Positions 1 through 7,190 of a DNA stretch of 64,000 bases are shown here, one piece after another. The notes beneath the pieces are model-generated. The model did not search any database. It saw only the letters and a program-made list of their open reading frames with translations, and was not told the origin of the DNA. The stretch's first letter is position 1; each line of letters begins with the position of its first letter. Position numbers and translations under genes: made by a program. Source of the DNA: a virus; IMG/VR virus record IMGVR_UViG_3300005532_000006, positions 1 to 64,000 of that record, one strand, 5' to 3'.

Positions 1-1290
1 GACGACGCGGAAGTTGGTTCCATCCGATTGCAGCTGCAGATACTCGTAGTTGCCGGCGCCCAGGCTGACGGAAGACAAGGCCCTGCCGCCCGAAAGGATC
101 GAGCCGCTCGGCGCGGTGACGGTTATGCCCTTGCCGTTGTCGGTCGCGAAACCCATCCACCAGCCGGCGCCGACCGCCGCCGGGTCGGGGAGTGTCACCG
201 CCAGCGAGGCGCCGGGCGCGTTGTAGCTCGACACCGCCGTGCCGGTATCGAGACCGACGGCGGTGTAACTCGCGGCCGCCGGGAAGACCCATTGGGCCGC
301 CGATCCGCCGATGACCGACATCCCGACCGACTGCGGCCCCCGATTGACGACGGCCCCGCCGTAATTCGGGTTGATCAGCACGTTGCCGCTGCTCGCCGTC
401 GCGTTCACCGCGGTGGGGCAGTTGAAGTAGGGCGAGACGAACGTGTTGAGGCCGTTATGGGCGAAGGTGATTGCGAGGCAGGTCGGCGAGGCCTCGAAAT
501 CGAACGCGAACACCGTGTTGGAAAAGTTGTAGCCGTTTTCGAGGAGGAGCGAGGCGCCGCCGGTGCCGGAGGCCGAGCCGGCGCCGGCGATGCGGCTGAA
601 TTGCGTCTGCTCCAGAGCCAGGCCGGCGGCGCCGCCGGCCGAGTCGCAAACGGCGTAGATCTCGCTGTCGAGCACATAGTTCAGCTGGCAAGCGCCAGCG
701 CGAGCGGCGGTGCTGGCGTTGTTCACGACGAGGTGGTCGAGCTTCAGCGAGTTGTGCGCGTCGGAGAAGTCGCTCATGCCGATGACGACGGCGTAGCCGG
801 GCGTGTCGGCATTCACGAACAGCGTGCCCTCCTCCTTGAAGTAGAAGCAGTTCGCAGGCGCGGTCGGGGTGCCGCCGGAGCATTTGACCTGCAGCACCGG
901 CCCGCCGGCGATCGCGCGCCCGTCCAGGACCGCCCCTTCCGAGAGGAGGCGGAAGCCGCTGCCGGACTGGCCGGCGTAGTCGATCGTGAGCGGTGCCATC
1001 AGCTTGTATTTCCCCGCCGGGATGTGGAGCGGGTAGTTGCCAGCGACCGCGGCGGCGATCGTCGTCGAGAAAGCGGCGGTGTCGTCGTGGCTGTCGTCGC
1101 CGACCGCACCGTTGCATTTCACATCGATCCAGGGATGGCCGGAGCAGATCAAGGCGTCGCCGTTCAGGGTCGCGGTGCCCGAAGCCTGCAAGGTCGTGAA
1201 ATTGCCGGGCGACTGCGCCGTCGCCGCGAAGGCCACAAGGCAGCCCGCGAGCAGCGCCGCCAGTTCCAGGATGCGGTCGAGCCAGCGCAT
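1..1290 (-). CDS. Tail spike / pectate-lyase-like beta-helix protein (partial, runs off left edge)
   Basis: Open frame of 430 codons from ATG at 1290 with no stop before the window edge, so the C-terminus is missing. The first 26 or so residues are a Sec-type signal sequence ending FAATAQ. It is followed by a stretch with CNGAVGDDSHDDTAAF (about residues 58-73), the signature of pectate-lyase-superfamily tail spikes that begin a right-handed beta-helix. The rest is rich in short hydrophobic, Gly, Asn and Ser strands, as expected for a beta-helix. It probably binds or cleaves a host surface polysaccharide. The start lies 3 bases after the stop of the upstream gene. A signal peptide on a tail spike is unusual but recurs in this window. 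Confidence 0.75.
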   Translation of the reverse strand, partial: MRWLDRILELAALLAGCLVAFAATAQSPGNFTTLQASGTATLNGDALICSGHPWIDVKCNGAVGDDSHDDTAAFSTTIAAAVAGNYPLHIPAGKYKLMAPLTIDYAGQSGSGFRLLSEGAVLDGRAIAGGPVLQVKCSGGTPTAPANCFYFKEEGTLFVNADTPGYAVVIGMSDFSDAHNSLKLDHLVVNNASTAARAGACQLNYVLDSEIYAVCDSAGGAAGLALEQTQFSRIAGAGSASGTGGASLLLENGYNFSNTVFAFDFEASPTCLAITFAHNGLNTFVSPYFNCPTAVNATASSGNVLINPNYGGAVVNRGPQSVGMSVIGGSAAQWVFPAAASYTAVGLDTGTAVSSYNAPGASLAVTLPDPAAVGAGWWMGFATDNGKGITVTAPSGSILSGGRALSSVSLGAGNYEYLQLQSDGTNFRVV

Positions 1291-1292
1291 CG

Positions 1293-1733
1293 TCACCACC
1301 GCCGCGCGGCGAAGGCCTGGCCCGTCGTCGCGCCGTAGAGGCTGACAGGGCCGGCCGGCTTGTAGCCGGGGGCGGTGACAAACATGCCGCCGTTGGCCGC
1401 GATCTGCAGGCTCGCGCCGCCGGCCGACGCAGCGCCGACATCGGAGATCCACAGCGCCGCCGAGGAATTGTTCTGCACCAGGAAGCCTGTCGGCGGCACC
1501 GCGCCGCCGAACAGCGTCTGCGCCGCGCCGCCGGCCGCGACCGTGCCGCTGCCATCCGCCGCTGGCGCGACCGTGGTCGGCACCACCGGCAGCGGGTTCT
1601 GCGGCCCGACCGGCGCCGCGACGCCCGCCGTCACGGAGCCGGCGGCGTGCAGCGGCACGAGGTTGCCGTTGGCATCGGCGACGGTGGCGAGCGCCTGCAC
1701 CGTCGTGTTGGCATCCTTCACCAGAAGACTCAT
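1293..1733 (-). CDS. Small virion-associated protein of unknown function
   Basis: 146 aa from ATG at 1733, overlapping the terminase stop by 4 bases (ATGA). The sequence is Ala-, Gly- and Val-rich with short beta-strand-like segments such as TGFLVQNNSSAALWISD, and ends GQAFAARRW. This beta-sandwich-like layout, with hydrophobic strands ending in an aromatic tail, is common in small phage structural proteins near tail fibres. It sits between the second large terminase gene and the tail spike and is probably co-transcribed with both. No enzymatic motif is visible, so function is unassigned. Confidence 0.7.
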   Translation of the reverse strand: MSLLVKDANTTVQALATVADANGNLVPLHAAGSVTAGVAAPVGPQNPLPVVPTTVAPAADGSGTVAAGGAAQTLFGGAVPPTGFLVQNNSSAALWISDVGAASAGGASLQIAANGGMFVTAPGYKPAGPVSLYGATTGQAFAARRW

Positions 1734-3067
1734 CGGCCCTCTCCTTTCCCGGCGAGCTGGCGGTAGACCTCGAAAATCCCCTCGCCGCCTTTCGGCTCGA
1801 CCAGCAGTTCGGTCAGGGCCCAGACCAGCGCATCGACCCGATCGGGCGAAAACCCCGCCTCGGCCGGGTCGAAATCGCTGGAAAAGGCGCACATCTGGTC
1901 TTCGAGGGCAGGCATCGCGCCGACATGGTGAACGCGGCCTTGTTCGTAGAGCGCCGCCACCGGCTCGGCGCGTGCGACCTTGCCGCGCGAGGCGCGAACC
2001 GCGGCGAAGGCGACGTTCGGGTCGATCATCCGCAAGGTTGCCTCGACCATCTCGCCGCCGTTGTTGACCTCGCCGACGATGCGGTCGGCGCCGTGGGCGC
2101 GATAGGCGGCAATCGCCGTCTTCGCCCATTCCGGCGGCGAATACCGCCCCGAGGCGTCGGCGAGGACGTAGGCCGCGCCCGAGCCGTCCTTGCCGGCGAC
2201 CACGATGCCGGTCTCGTCGGCGTCCTCGCCGCTGCTGACCGCCGGGTCGATCGCGACGACGACCCTCGTCAGCTCCGGCGCCGCCGCGACGCGCGCCGCG
2301 TCGATGACGCCGTGGCTCCACAACGCCCCCGGCACGTCCTCGAGGATTTCCGCCTCGAGCTCCTGGCGGCCGAGGCGCGTGCCGGCGTAGCGGCGGACGA
2401 TCTGCGACAGGAAAGCGGGCGCGAGATTGGCGCGGTTTTCATCCGTCGAGCCGCGGATTACGACTACGGTCGGATCGGCGACGAGCGCGCGAATCAGCTT
2501 CGTCGGCCGCGGCGTCGTCGTTACGACGGCGCGCGGGTCCTGCCCGAGGCGCAGCCCCATCATCAGCATGTCCCACGCTTCAGGGTAGCGCCACGCCGCC
2601 AGCTCATCGCACCAGGCGAGGTCGTGCTGCGGGCCGCGCAGCCGTTCCGGCTCGTCGGCGCTGTAGGTCGTCGCGATCGCGCCGCTCTGCCACGTGATCC
2701 GCCGTTTCGACGGCTCGTAAAGCGGCCGATCCCACGGCGGCGCAATGGCGAGGATGCCGCTTTCGCCCTCGACGATGACGTCGCGCGCATCGGCGGCGGT
2801 CGGCGCCACAAGCGCGACCCGCACCGCACGGCCCGCCCCGACTTCGGCGCGGACGAACTCGGCGCCGGTGCGGGTCTTGCCGAAGCCGCGGCCGGCCAGC
2901 AGCAGCCAGATGCGCCAGTCCCCCTCGGGAGCCAGCTGGCTCGCGCGCGCCCAGAAGCGCCAGTTATGGTTGAGGTGCTTGCATTGCTCCTGCGTGAGGC
3001 CCGCCAGCAGGTTACTCCGCAGCGCCTCCGGCAGCGAGGCGAGCCAGGCGGCGTGCAAGGACCTCAC
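1730..3067 (-). CDS. terL: Terminase large subunit (second copy, Terminase_6-like)
   Basis: 445 aa, GTG start at 3067. DNA-packaging ATPase and nuclease. The Walker A motif AGRGFGKTRTG is at about residues 58-68, the Walker B-like LAWCDE at 150-155, and the C-terminal RNase H-fold nuclease begins at VVVAIDP near residue 270, followed by ASRGKVARAEPV and the late acidic residue in RVDALVWALTEL. Length and motif order are complete, so the gene looks functional. It overlaps the truncated small-subunit gene by 56 bases. A second, divergent large terminase lies at 61613-62980; the nuclease halves of the two are clearly related while the ATPase halves differ. Two full TerL genes in one phage is unusual. 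Confidence 0.92.
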   Translation of the reverse strand: MRSLHAAWLASLPEALRSNLLAGLTQEQCKHLNHNWRFWARASQLAPEGDWRIWLLLAGRGFGKTRTGAEFVRAEVGAGRAVRVALVAPTAADARDVIVEGESGILAIAPPWDRPLYEPSKRRITWQSGAIATTYSADEPERLRGPQHDLAWCDELAAWRYPEAWDMLMMGLRLGQDPRAVVTTTPRPTKLIRALVADPTVVVIRGSTDENRANLAPAFLSQIVRRYAGTRLGRQELEAEILEDVPGALWSHGVIDAARVAAAPELTRVVVAIDPAVSSGEDADETGIVVAGKDGSGAAYVLADASGRYSPPEWAKTAIAAYRAHGADRIVGEVNNGGEMVEATLRMIDPNVAFAAVRASRGKVARAEPVAALYEQGRVHHVGAMPALEDQMCAFSSDFDPAEAGFSPDRVDALVWALTELLVEPKGGEGIFEVYRQLAGKGEGR

Positions 3068-3365
3068 GCGCGTCCTCCGCAGGGTCGGGCCGGTCGGGTT
3101 CGTTGGGCCGGCGCGCCGGCGGGTTCAAGAGGCCGAGGTGGCGGGTCAGCGCGTCGAGCGCCGCCTTCTTGTCGTGCAGCTTGACCCGCGGCCCGGAGGC
3201 GCCGCTGCCCGGCACAATCTCGGAGATCGCCGCCGCCTCGGCGTCGCTCAGGTCCTCGGGCCGTTTCAGCACGAACCCATCGGGCCCCCAGTCGGCCACG
3301 CGGCGCAGATCGGCGAAGGCGATGCGGGCGTATTCCTGCAATATGCAACAGCCCCGCAACCGCAA
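3012..3365 (-). pseudogene. Terminase small subunit, N-terminally truncated
   Basis: 117 aa if started at the TTG at 3365. From about residue 8 the protein matches the second half of the Terminase_2-type small subunit: LQEYARIAFADLRRV, WGPDGFVLKRPEDLSD and VKLHDKKAALDALTRHLGLL. Members of this family normally carry about 70 preceding residues with a helix-turn-helix that binds the packaging site. Here that half is missing: the upstream DNA has no homologous frame and reaches the next gene within 80 bases. The gene therefore looks like a remnant, although a downstream-started product could still be made. It precedes an intact TerL. Confidence 0.7.
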
Positions 3366-3441
3366 TGGCTTACGATGCGCTTTCCGTCATCTTTTCCGTC
3401 GTTTGTTCTTGGGGCGTGCCAACGTGAGGCGGCCTGAGCCT

Positions 3442-3663
3442 CTAACGACGGCGCTTGGCCCTGCGCAGCGCGATGCTTTTCTCGGCAGGGGGCTTCGGCG
3501 CCGGCAGCGGCTCGACCTCCGCCTCGGGCGGACACAGCTTGCGCATGATCGCCCGGAGCTGCGCGACGCGCGGAGACAGCGGGTAACGATCGGCGTCGAT
3601 GATGCGGCGGAGCGTCTCCGCCAGCACCGCGCACTCTTGCTCGGTGAGGTTCGGGCTTGCCAT
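3442..3663 (-). CDS. Small conserved phage/rhizobial hypothetical protein
   Basis: 73 aa from ATG at 3663. The N-terminal half, beginning TEQECAVLAETLRRIID, is helical and is followed by a conserved-looking LSPRVAQLRAIMRKL. The C-terminus is a Pro- and Lys/Arg-rich tail (PLPAPKPP, then RRAKRRR). This layout is typical of small unnamed proteins next to terminase genes in alphaproteobacterial prophages. The 76 bases between it and the truncated small terminase may be a deletion junction. No function can be assigned; the basic tail suggests nucleic-acid contact. Confidence 0.65.
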   Translation of the reverse strand: MASPNLTEQECAVLAETLRRIIDADRYPLSPRVAQLRAIMRKLCPPEAEVEPLPAPKPPAEKSIALRRAKRRR

Positions 3664-3710
3664 ATCGGCGATATGGTCAGATGCGGCGAGATAGCGAGTC
3701 GGCAGGACCG

Positions 3711-3914
3711 ATGACCCTGGGCCATGCGGTGCGGGCGCAGGTCCGGCTCATCGTGTGGTGCAAGGCATGCGGCCGCCAAGCCGAACCCGACGTCGCCGCC
3801 GCGGCGTCCACACATGGCGAGGCGTTGCCGGTTCAGGATTGGGCCGCGCGTCTCGTCTGCACAACCTGCGGCAGCCGATCAGCAGATTTTGTCGTCAGCG
3901 GCGCCCGAAAATGA
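3711..3914 (+). CDS. Small zinc-ribbon protein
   Basis: 67 aa on the plus strand from ATG at 3711. Two CxxC pairs (CKACG near residue 18 and CTTCGS near residue 52) are spaced as in a zinc ribbon. Between them is a helix with Glu/Asp and a Trp-Ala-Ala-Arg segment. The start MTLGHAVRAQ was preferred over an in-frame upstream start because the zinc-ribbon family begins here. The gene converges on the HNH nuclease gene, 15 bases away. It probably binds nucleic acid or another protein; no specific role is known to me. Confidence 0.65.
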   Translation: MTLGHAVRAQVRLIVWCKACGRQAEPDVAAAASTHGEALPVQDWAARLVCTTCGSRSADFVVSGARK

Positions 3915-3929
3915 CGGCTTGCCTCAGGA

Positions 3930-4559
3930 TCACGCCTGCAGTTCGGCAGACCAGTAGAGCCAGCCGCCGAAATCGTCCTTGATGTCGGCCGGCAGGAACT
4001 CGAGCCCGGCCCGGAGCAATTCCGCTCGGCTCGGCCGCCGCGGCGGCCTCAGTGGGCGCATCTGCCCCGCCGACGGCTTGCCTTTGCGGCCGGAGTAGTT
4101 CGGCAGGCTGTTGGCCTTCAGCGCGTTGCACCGCAGGCAGGCCGTGACGATGTTCTCCCACACGGTTTTGCCGCCGCGGGAGCGGGGGGTCACGTGGTCG
4201 TACGTCAATTCCGGCGACGGGAAGCGCTTGCCGCAGTAGCAGCAGGCCATCCGATCCCGCAGCAGGATGTTGCGGCGGCAGAACTTGACCTCACCCGAGA
4301 TCGGCGCGTACTCGCGCAGCATGATCACCTTCGGGATCGCGATCGTCGTCGAGGGCGACCGGAAGAACGCGTCCTCCCAAGTGTCGACGATCGAAGCCCG
4401 ATCGCGCCAGATCGCCGATACGGCGTCTTGTGCTGGGATGATGCTCAGCGGGAACGTGCTGAGCGGATTGCCGTCGGCGTTGAGCACGAGACAACGATGC
4501 TCGGCCGGGCGCAGCGATCTTCGCTGGTGGTGCTCGGAAAGCCGAGCGGCGGCGGTCAT
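3930..4559 (-). CDS. HNH endonuclease
   Basis: 209 aa from ATG at 4559. The HNH core has a zinc-binding CCYCGKRF near residue 110, the catalytic LTYDHVTPRSRGGKTVWEN (Asp-His, then Asn), and a second Cys pair in CLRCN. The N-terminal 90 residues (CLVLNADGNPLS, AISA-like helices) resemble the lead domain of standalone phage and bacterial HNH nucleases that make a metal-dependent cut. It lies 22 bases beyond the 3' end of the tRNA array and next to a terminase set; HNH nucleases adjacent to terminases often assist packaging cleavage. It could alternatively be a homing-type element that inserted next to the tRNAs. Confidence 0.9.
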   Translation of the reverse strand: MTAAARLSEHHQRRSLRPAEHRCLVLNADGNPLSTFPLSIIPAQDAVSAIWRDRASIVDTWEDAFFRSPSTTIAIPKVIMLREYAPISGEVKFCRRNILLRDRMACCYCGKRFPSPELTYDHVTPRSRGGKTVWENIVTACLRCNALKANSLPNYSGRKGKPSAGQMRPLRPPRRPSRAELLRAGLEFLPADIKDDFGGWLYWSAELQA

Positions 4560-4581
4560 GTCGGCCTCCCTTGTGACGGTA

Positions 4582-4655
4582 TGGAGCTGACGGTCGGGAT
4601 CGAACCGACATCGGCGCATTACGAGTGCGCTGCACTGCCCTTGTGCTACGCCAGC
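4582..4655 (-). tRNA. tRNA-Thr(CGU)
   Basis: Cloverleaf with acceptor GCTGGCG/CGTCAGC, anticodon loop CTCGTAA on a GCGCA/TGCGC stem, and T-loop TTCGATC. CCA is encoded. This is the last gene of the leftward array. All conserved positions (U33, U54, U55) are present. Confidence 0.93.
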
Positions 4656-4660
4656 ATATC

Positions 4661-4734
4661 TGGTGCGGGCAGAGGGAATCGAACCCTCGTCAACGGCTTA
4701 AAAGGCCGTAGCTTGTCCTTCCAGCTATACCCGC
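4661..4734 (-). tRNA. tRNA-Lys(UUU)
   Basis: Acceptor GCGGGTA/TGCCCGC, anticodon loop CTTTTAA on ACGGC/GCCGT, T-loop TTCGATT, CCA encoded. Standard class I structure of 74 bases. Confidence 0.93.
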
Positions 4735-4738
4735 GGAG

Positions 4739-4815
4739 TGGTGCGCGACCCGAAACTCGAACTCGGAACATCCGGAATTTGAAGCCGGTGCCTCTGCCAG
4801 TTGGGCTAGTCGCGC
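4739..4815 (-). tRNA. tRNA with Leu anticodon CAA on a class I body
   Basis: 77 bases, acceptor GCGCGAC/GTCGCGC, discriminator A, CCA encoded. The D-arm GCC...GGC fixes the anticodon loop as TTCAAAT, giving CAA, with a C-T mismatch closing the loop. The variable loop is only 5 bases (ATGTT), whereas bacterial leucine tRNAs have a long variable arm. A shift by one would read UCA, but the D-arm spacing disfavours it. Charging identity is therefore uncertain. Confidence 0.75.
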
Positions 4816-4819
4816 GGGA

Positions 4820-4895
4820 TGGGGCGCCCGGTGAGGATCGAACTCACAATCTCCCGGTTCGGAGCCGGGTGCACGGTCCATCGTGCTGCGAGCGC
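4820..4895 (-). tRNA. tRNA-Arg(CCG)
   Basis: Acceptor GCGCTCG/CGGGCGC, anticodon loop CTCCGAA on CCCGG/CCGGG, T-loop TTCGATC, CCA encoded. Standard 76-base class I tRNA reading CGG. Confidence 0.92.
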
Positions 4896-4902
4896 GTGAT
4901 GA

Positions 4903-4974
4903 CGAGCCTGCGAGGAATCGAACCCCGATCCGCCGGGTAGAAGCCGGCTGCACTGTCCATTGTGCTACAGGCCC
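4903..4974 (-). tRNA. tRNA-Arg(UCU)
   Basis: Acceptor GGGCCTG/CAGGCTC with one G-T pair, anticodon loop CTTCTAC on GCCGG/CCGGC, T-loop TTCGATT. The 3' end is followed by TCA, so CCA is not encoded and must be added after processing. Only this and Val(UAC) lack it in the array. Confidence 0.9.
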
Positions 4975-4981
4975 GTGAGGT

Positions 4982-5053
4982 TGGCGCCCCGCCGAGGAGT
5001 CGAACCCCGCGTCCCGGGTTCGTAGCCCAGGCCCCAGATCCGCTGGGCGAGGC
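4982..5053 (-). tRNA. tRNA-Arg(ACG), shortened D-arm
   Basis: 72 bases with CCA. Acceptor GCCTCGC/GCGGGGC, anticodon loop CTACGAA on CTGGG/CCCGG, T-loop TTCGACT. Only 23 bases precede the anticodon stem instead of 26, so the D-arm is short and the usual TA linker at positions 8-9 is replaced. The ACG anticodon would need A34-to-inosine editing by host TadA to read all CGN codons it normally serves. Confidence 0.85.
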
Positions 5054-5062
5054 GAAAGGAAT

Positions 5063-5136
5063 TGGCCGCGCAGACGGGATTTGAACCCGCGTTTCCCTGT
5101 TTGAAGGACAGGTGTCCTGCCTTAGACGACCGCGCG
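5063..5136 (-). tRNA. tRNA-Glu(UUC) with C33
   Basis: Acceptor CGCGCGG/CTGCGCG, D-arm GTC...GAC as in bacterial tRNA-Glu, anticodon loop CCTTCAA on CCTGT/ACAGG, T-loop TTCAAAT, CCA encoded. Position 33 is C rather than the near-universal U that forms the U-turn. Confidence 0.87.
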
Positions 5137-5137
5137 A

Positions 5138-5212
5138 TGGTAGGCCCGGCCGGTAACGCTCCGGCACCTCCGCCGTGTCGAGGCGGCGCACAACCTTCTA
5201 TGCGACGGGCCT
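5138..5212 (-). tRNA. tRNA-Val(GAC) with C33 and atypical T-loop
   Basis: Acceptor AGGCCCG/CGGGCCT, D-arm GCAT...GTGC, anticodon loop TCGACAC on CCGCC/GGCGG, CCA encoded. Position 33 is C. The T-loop is AGCGTTA on GCCGG/CCGGC, so U54, U55 and A58 are all replaced although all stems pair fully. Confidence 0.78.
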
Positions 5213-5213
5213 G

Positions 5214-5286
5214 TACCCGGTAGAGGATTCGCACCCCTGCTGACGCGGTGTGTAGGACCGCCGCTCTGCTGCTGAGCTAACCGGGC
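5214..5286 (-). tRNA. tRNA-Val(UAC) with C33 and G55, no encoded CCA
   Basis: Acceptor GCCCGGT/ACCGGGT, D-arm GCTC...GAGC, anticodon loop CCTACAC on GCGGT/ACCGC, T-loop TGCGAAT. Position 33 is C and position 55 is G. One base separates its 3' end from the 5' end of Val(GAC), so CCA is not encoded and both ends must be cut precisely. Confidence 0.83.
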
Positions 5287-5291
5287 GATGA

Positions 5292-5369
5292 TGGTCGGGG
5301 CGGGCGGATTTGAACCGCCGGTCTCCTGCTTCCGAAGCAGGCACTTTGGCCAGGCTAAGCTACGCCCCG
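5292..5369 (-). tRNA. tRNA-Pro(CGG)
   Basis: Acceptor CGGGGCG/CGCCCCG as in bacterial proline tRNAs, anticodon loop TTCGGAA on CCTGC/GCAGG, T-loop TTCAAAT, CCA encoded. Its 5' base directly abuts the CCA of Arg(CCU), leaving no spacer. Confidence 0.92.
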
Positions 5370-5441
5370 TGGCGCCGACACTCGGAATCGAACCGAGGCT
5401 CCTGCCTTTAGGAGAGGCGGGCGCGATCCGTCGCTGTCGGC
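5370..5441 (-). tRNA. tRNA-Arg(CCU), shortened D-arm
   Basis: 72 bases with CCA. Acceptor GCCGACA/TGTCGGC, anticodon loop CTCCTAA on a 4-bp stem GCCT/AGGC, T-loop TTCGATT. Only about 22 bases precede the anticodon stem: the D-arm can form just GCGA/TCGC around a 4-base loop and the 8-9 linker is essentially missing. Confidence 0.82.
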
Positions 5442-5447
5442 CGGAAA

Positions 5448-5523
5448 TGGTCCGGAAGGAGGGACTCGAACCCCCGATATCCTCGCTCCAAACGAGGCGG
5501 TCTAGCCGCTGACCTACTCCCGG
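5448..5523 (-). tRNA. tRNA-Pro(UGG)
   Basis: Acceptor CCGGGAG/CTTCCGG, D-arm GGTC...GACC, anticodon loop TTTGGAG on CCTCG/CGAGG, T-loop TTCGAGT, CCA encoded. Its 5' end lies one base after the rtcB stop codon, so RNase P trimming would define the 3' end of the rtcB message. Confidence 0.92.
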
Positions 5524-5524
5524 C

Positions 5525-6763
5525 TTATCCTTTTACGCACAACACTTGACGAAGCTGGTGCACGATATCGACCAGATCGGCCTGTGCCGCCATCACCGTA
5601 TCGATATCCTTGTACGCCATTGGCGTCTCATCAATGACGCCCTCATCCTTGCGACACTCGACGCCGGCGGTTGCACGAACGTGATCATCGAGCGTGAACA
5701 GCTTCTTGGCCTCAGAACGGCTCATCTTCCGGCCAGCGCCGTGCGAGCATGACATGAAGCTGTCGGGATTGCCCTTGCCGCGCACGATGTAAGAGCGCGC
5801 ACCCATCGAACCGGGAATGATGCCGAGGTCGCCCTCGCGCGCCCTCACGGCGCCCTTGCGTGTGAGCAGCACATTCTGGCCGAAATGGTTTTCGCGGGCG
5901 ACGTAGTTGTGATGGCAATTGACCGCTTCTTCGTTCCACGTGATTCCGGGCTTGCCGAGCGCGCCGACAACCGCGCGCAGAGTCGCATCGAGCATGACGC
6001 GGCGGTTCTCGACCGCAAAATCCTGCGCCCAACTCACCGCTTGCATGTAGTCGTCAAATGCTTCGCTGCCTTCCGGCAGATAGGCCAAATCTTGGTCCGG
6101 CAGGTTAATGAACCAGCGCTTCATGTCGGCCTTGGCGCGGTCGATGAAAAAGCTGCCGATGGCATTGCCGATGCCGCGCGAACCCGAGTGCAGCATGATC
6201 CAGACGCGCTGTTCCTCATCTAGGCAGACCTCGATGAAGTGGTTGCCGGTGCCGAGCGTGCCGAGATGGTGCGGAGCACGCGCCGAGGCTCGCGTAAGTT
6301 TTGGATGCTTCTCGACGATCGCAGCCAGCCTTGCGGCGAGCGACTGGTTGCCGTGCTTGCCGATCATGTAGAGCACGTTCGCCGGCAATTCGCCCCACGC
6401 GCCGCGGTCGTTGATGCCGCCGTTATCGGTGCGGCCGTGCGGCACCGACGCCTCGATCGCGGCACGCATCGGCGCGAGGTTGTCGGGCAAGTCCGAGGCG
6501 GTCAGCGACAGCCGCGCCGCCACCATGCCGCAACCGATATCGACCCCGACCGCAGCCGGGATAATCGCGCCCTTCGTCGCGATAACCGAGCCGACCGTCG
6601 CGCCCATCCCCCAATGCACATCCGGCATCGCGGCGACATGCTTGTAAATGAACGGCAGCCCCGCGACGTTGCGGAGTTGATCAATGGCCATGCGCTCGAC
6701 CGGGACATCTTTCGTCCACATTTTGATCGGCTTCCCGGCGTCCGCGATTACCTCGTAAGACAC
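5525..6763 (-). CDS. rtcB: RNA-splicing ligase RtcB
   Basis: 412 aa, GTG start at 6763 preceded by GAGGAGAT. RtcB joins RNA 2',3'-cyclic phosphate or 3'-phosphate ends to 5'-OH ends using GTP and manganese. The metal-site motif VGVDIGCGM (Asp-Cys) is near residue 75; TGNHFIEV and LHSGSRGIGN supply metal-binding His residues; and SCSHGAGRKMSR near residue 343 carries the His that is guanylylated. All key residues are present and the length is normal for the compact RtcB class. The gene lies inside the tRNA array, co-directional with it, so cleaved tRNAs are its likely substrates. The array's GTG start and abutting tRNA suggest co-transcription. Confidence 0.97.
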   Translation of the reverse strand: MSYEVIADAGKPIKMWTKDVPVERMAIDQLRNVAGLPFIYKHVAAMPDVHWGMGATVGSVIATKGAIIPAAVGVDIGCGMVAARLSLTASDLPDNLAPMRAAIEASVPHGRTDNGGINDRGAWGELPANVLYMIGKHGNQSLAARLAAIVEKHPKLTRASARAPHHLGTLGTGNHFIEVCLDEEQRVWIMLHSGSRGIGNAIGSFFIDRAKADMKRWFINLPDQDLAYLPEGSEAFDDYMQAVSWAQDFAVENRRVMLDATLRAVVGALGKPGITWNEEAVNCHHNYVARENHFGQNVLLTRKGAVRAREGDLGIIPGSMGARSYIVRGKGNPDSFMSCSHGAGRKMSRSEAKKLFTLDDHVRATAGVECRKDEGVIDETPMAYKDIDTVMAAQADLVDIVHQLRQVLCVKG

Positions 6764-6789
6764 AGGCCTATCTCCTCGGGAAGTTGATA

Positions 6790-6863
6790 TGGCGCTCGCA
6801 GGCGGGATCGAACCGCCGTTCCGGCATCGACAGTGCCGTGTCCTGCCATTGAACGATGCGAGC
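6790..6863 (-). tRNA. tRNA-Asp(GUC)
   Basis: Acceptor GCTCGCA/TGCGAGC, anticodon loop CTGTCGA on CGGCA/TGCCG, T-loop TTCGATC, discriminator G, CCA encoded. Lies 26 bases upstream of the rtcB start in the direction of transcription. Confidence 0.93.
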
Positions 6864-6939
6864 TCTTGAGGGTGCCGCGGGCGCCTGCTCTTGGACCTAT
6901 GGCGCCGGCGCGGCGCGCCCGATCGTCACCGGGCGGTTC

Positions 6940-7013
6940 TGGTAGGGCCGTGCGGAGTTGAACCGCATCCTGCCGGTTAAGAGCCGGCTGCTCGACCGAT
7001 GAGCTACGACCCC
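6940..7013 (-). tRNA. tRNA-Lys(CUU)
   Basis: Acceptor GGGGTCG/CGGCCCT, D-arm GCTC...GAGC, anticodon loop CTCTTAA on GCCGG/CCGGC, T-loop TTCAACT, CCA encoded. Confidence 0.92.
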
Positions 7014-7017
7014 AAGC

Positions 7018-7093
7018 TGGTACTCCTGGCCTGTGCTGCCCAGGCATCTCGCGCTTATCGGGCGCGCGTTCTCGGCTGTTGAACTACAGGAGC
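7018..7093 (-). tRNA. tRNA-Ile(GAU) with C33 and atypical T-loop
   Basis: Acceptor GCTCCTG/CAGGAGT, D-arm GTTC...GAAC, anticodon loop CCGATAA on CGCGC/GCGCG, CCA encoded. Position 33 is C. The T-loop on GCCTG/CAGGC is GGCAGCA, which lacks U54, U55 and A58 but keeps C56. Confidence 0.8.
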
Positions 7094-7100
7094 ATTTTGG

Positions 7101-7184
7101 TGGTGCGGAGGTGTGGTGCTGCCCCACTCCCCGAAGGACGGGTTTTACAGACCCGCTGCCGGAAGCTGCCGGCTTTCCCTCCGC
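7101..7184 (-). tRNA. tRNA-Tyr(GUA), class II, atypical T-loop
   Basis: 84 bases. Acceptor GCGGAGG/CCTCCGC, anticodon loop CTGTAAA closed by CGGGT/ACCCG, long variable arm with a TTCG-capped hairpin as usual for bacterial tRNA-Tyr, CCA encoded. The T-loop is GGCAGCA, identical to that of Ile(GAU). Confidence 0.87.
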
Positions 7185-7190
7185 AATGAT

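Noticed and set aside
28-1338. A 436-codon plus-strand frame opposite the tail spike
   Set aside because: Antisense shadow: repetitive Arg/Val/Gly/Asp composition, no ribosome-binding site, and the minus strand carries a signal peptide and beta-helix signature.
4739-4815. Reading of this tRNA as an opal suppressor or selenocysteine tRNA (anticodon UCA)
   Set aside because: D-arm spacing places the anticodon one base later (CAA), and the body lacks the long acceptor and variable arms of tRNA-Sec; the alternative remains possible but weaker.
6864-6939. A possible 39th tRNA
   Set aside because: No cloverleaf could be drawn: there are hairpins but no plausible anticodon arm, T-arm or CCA end.
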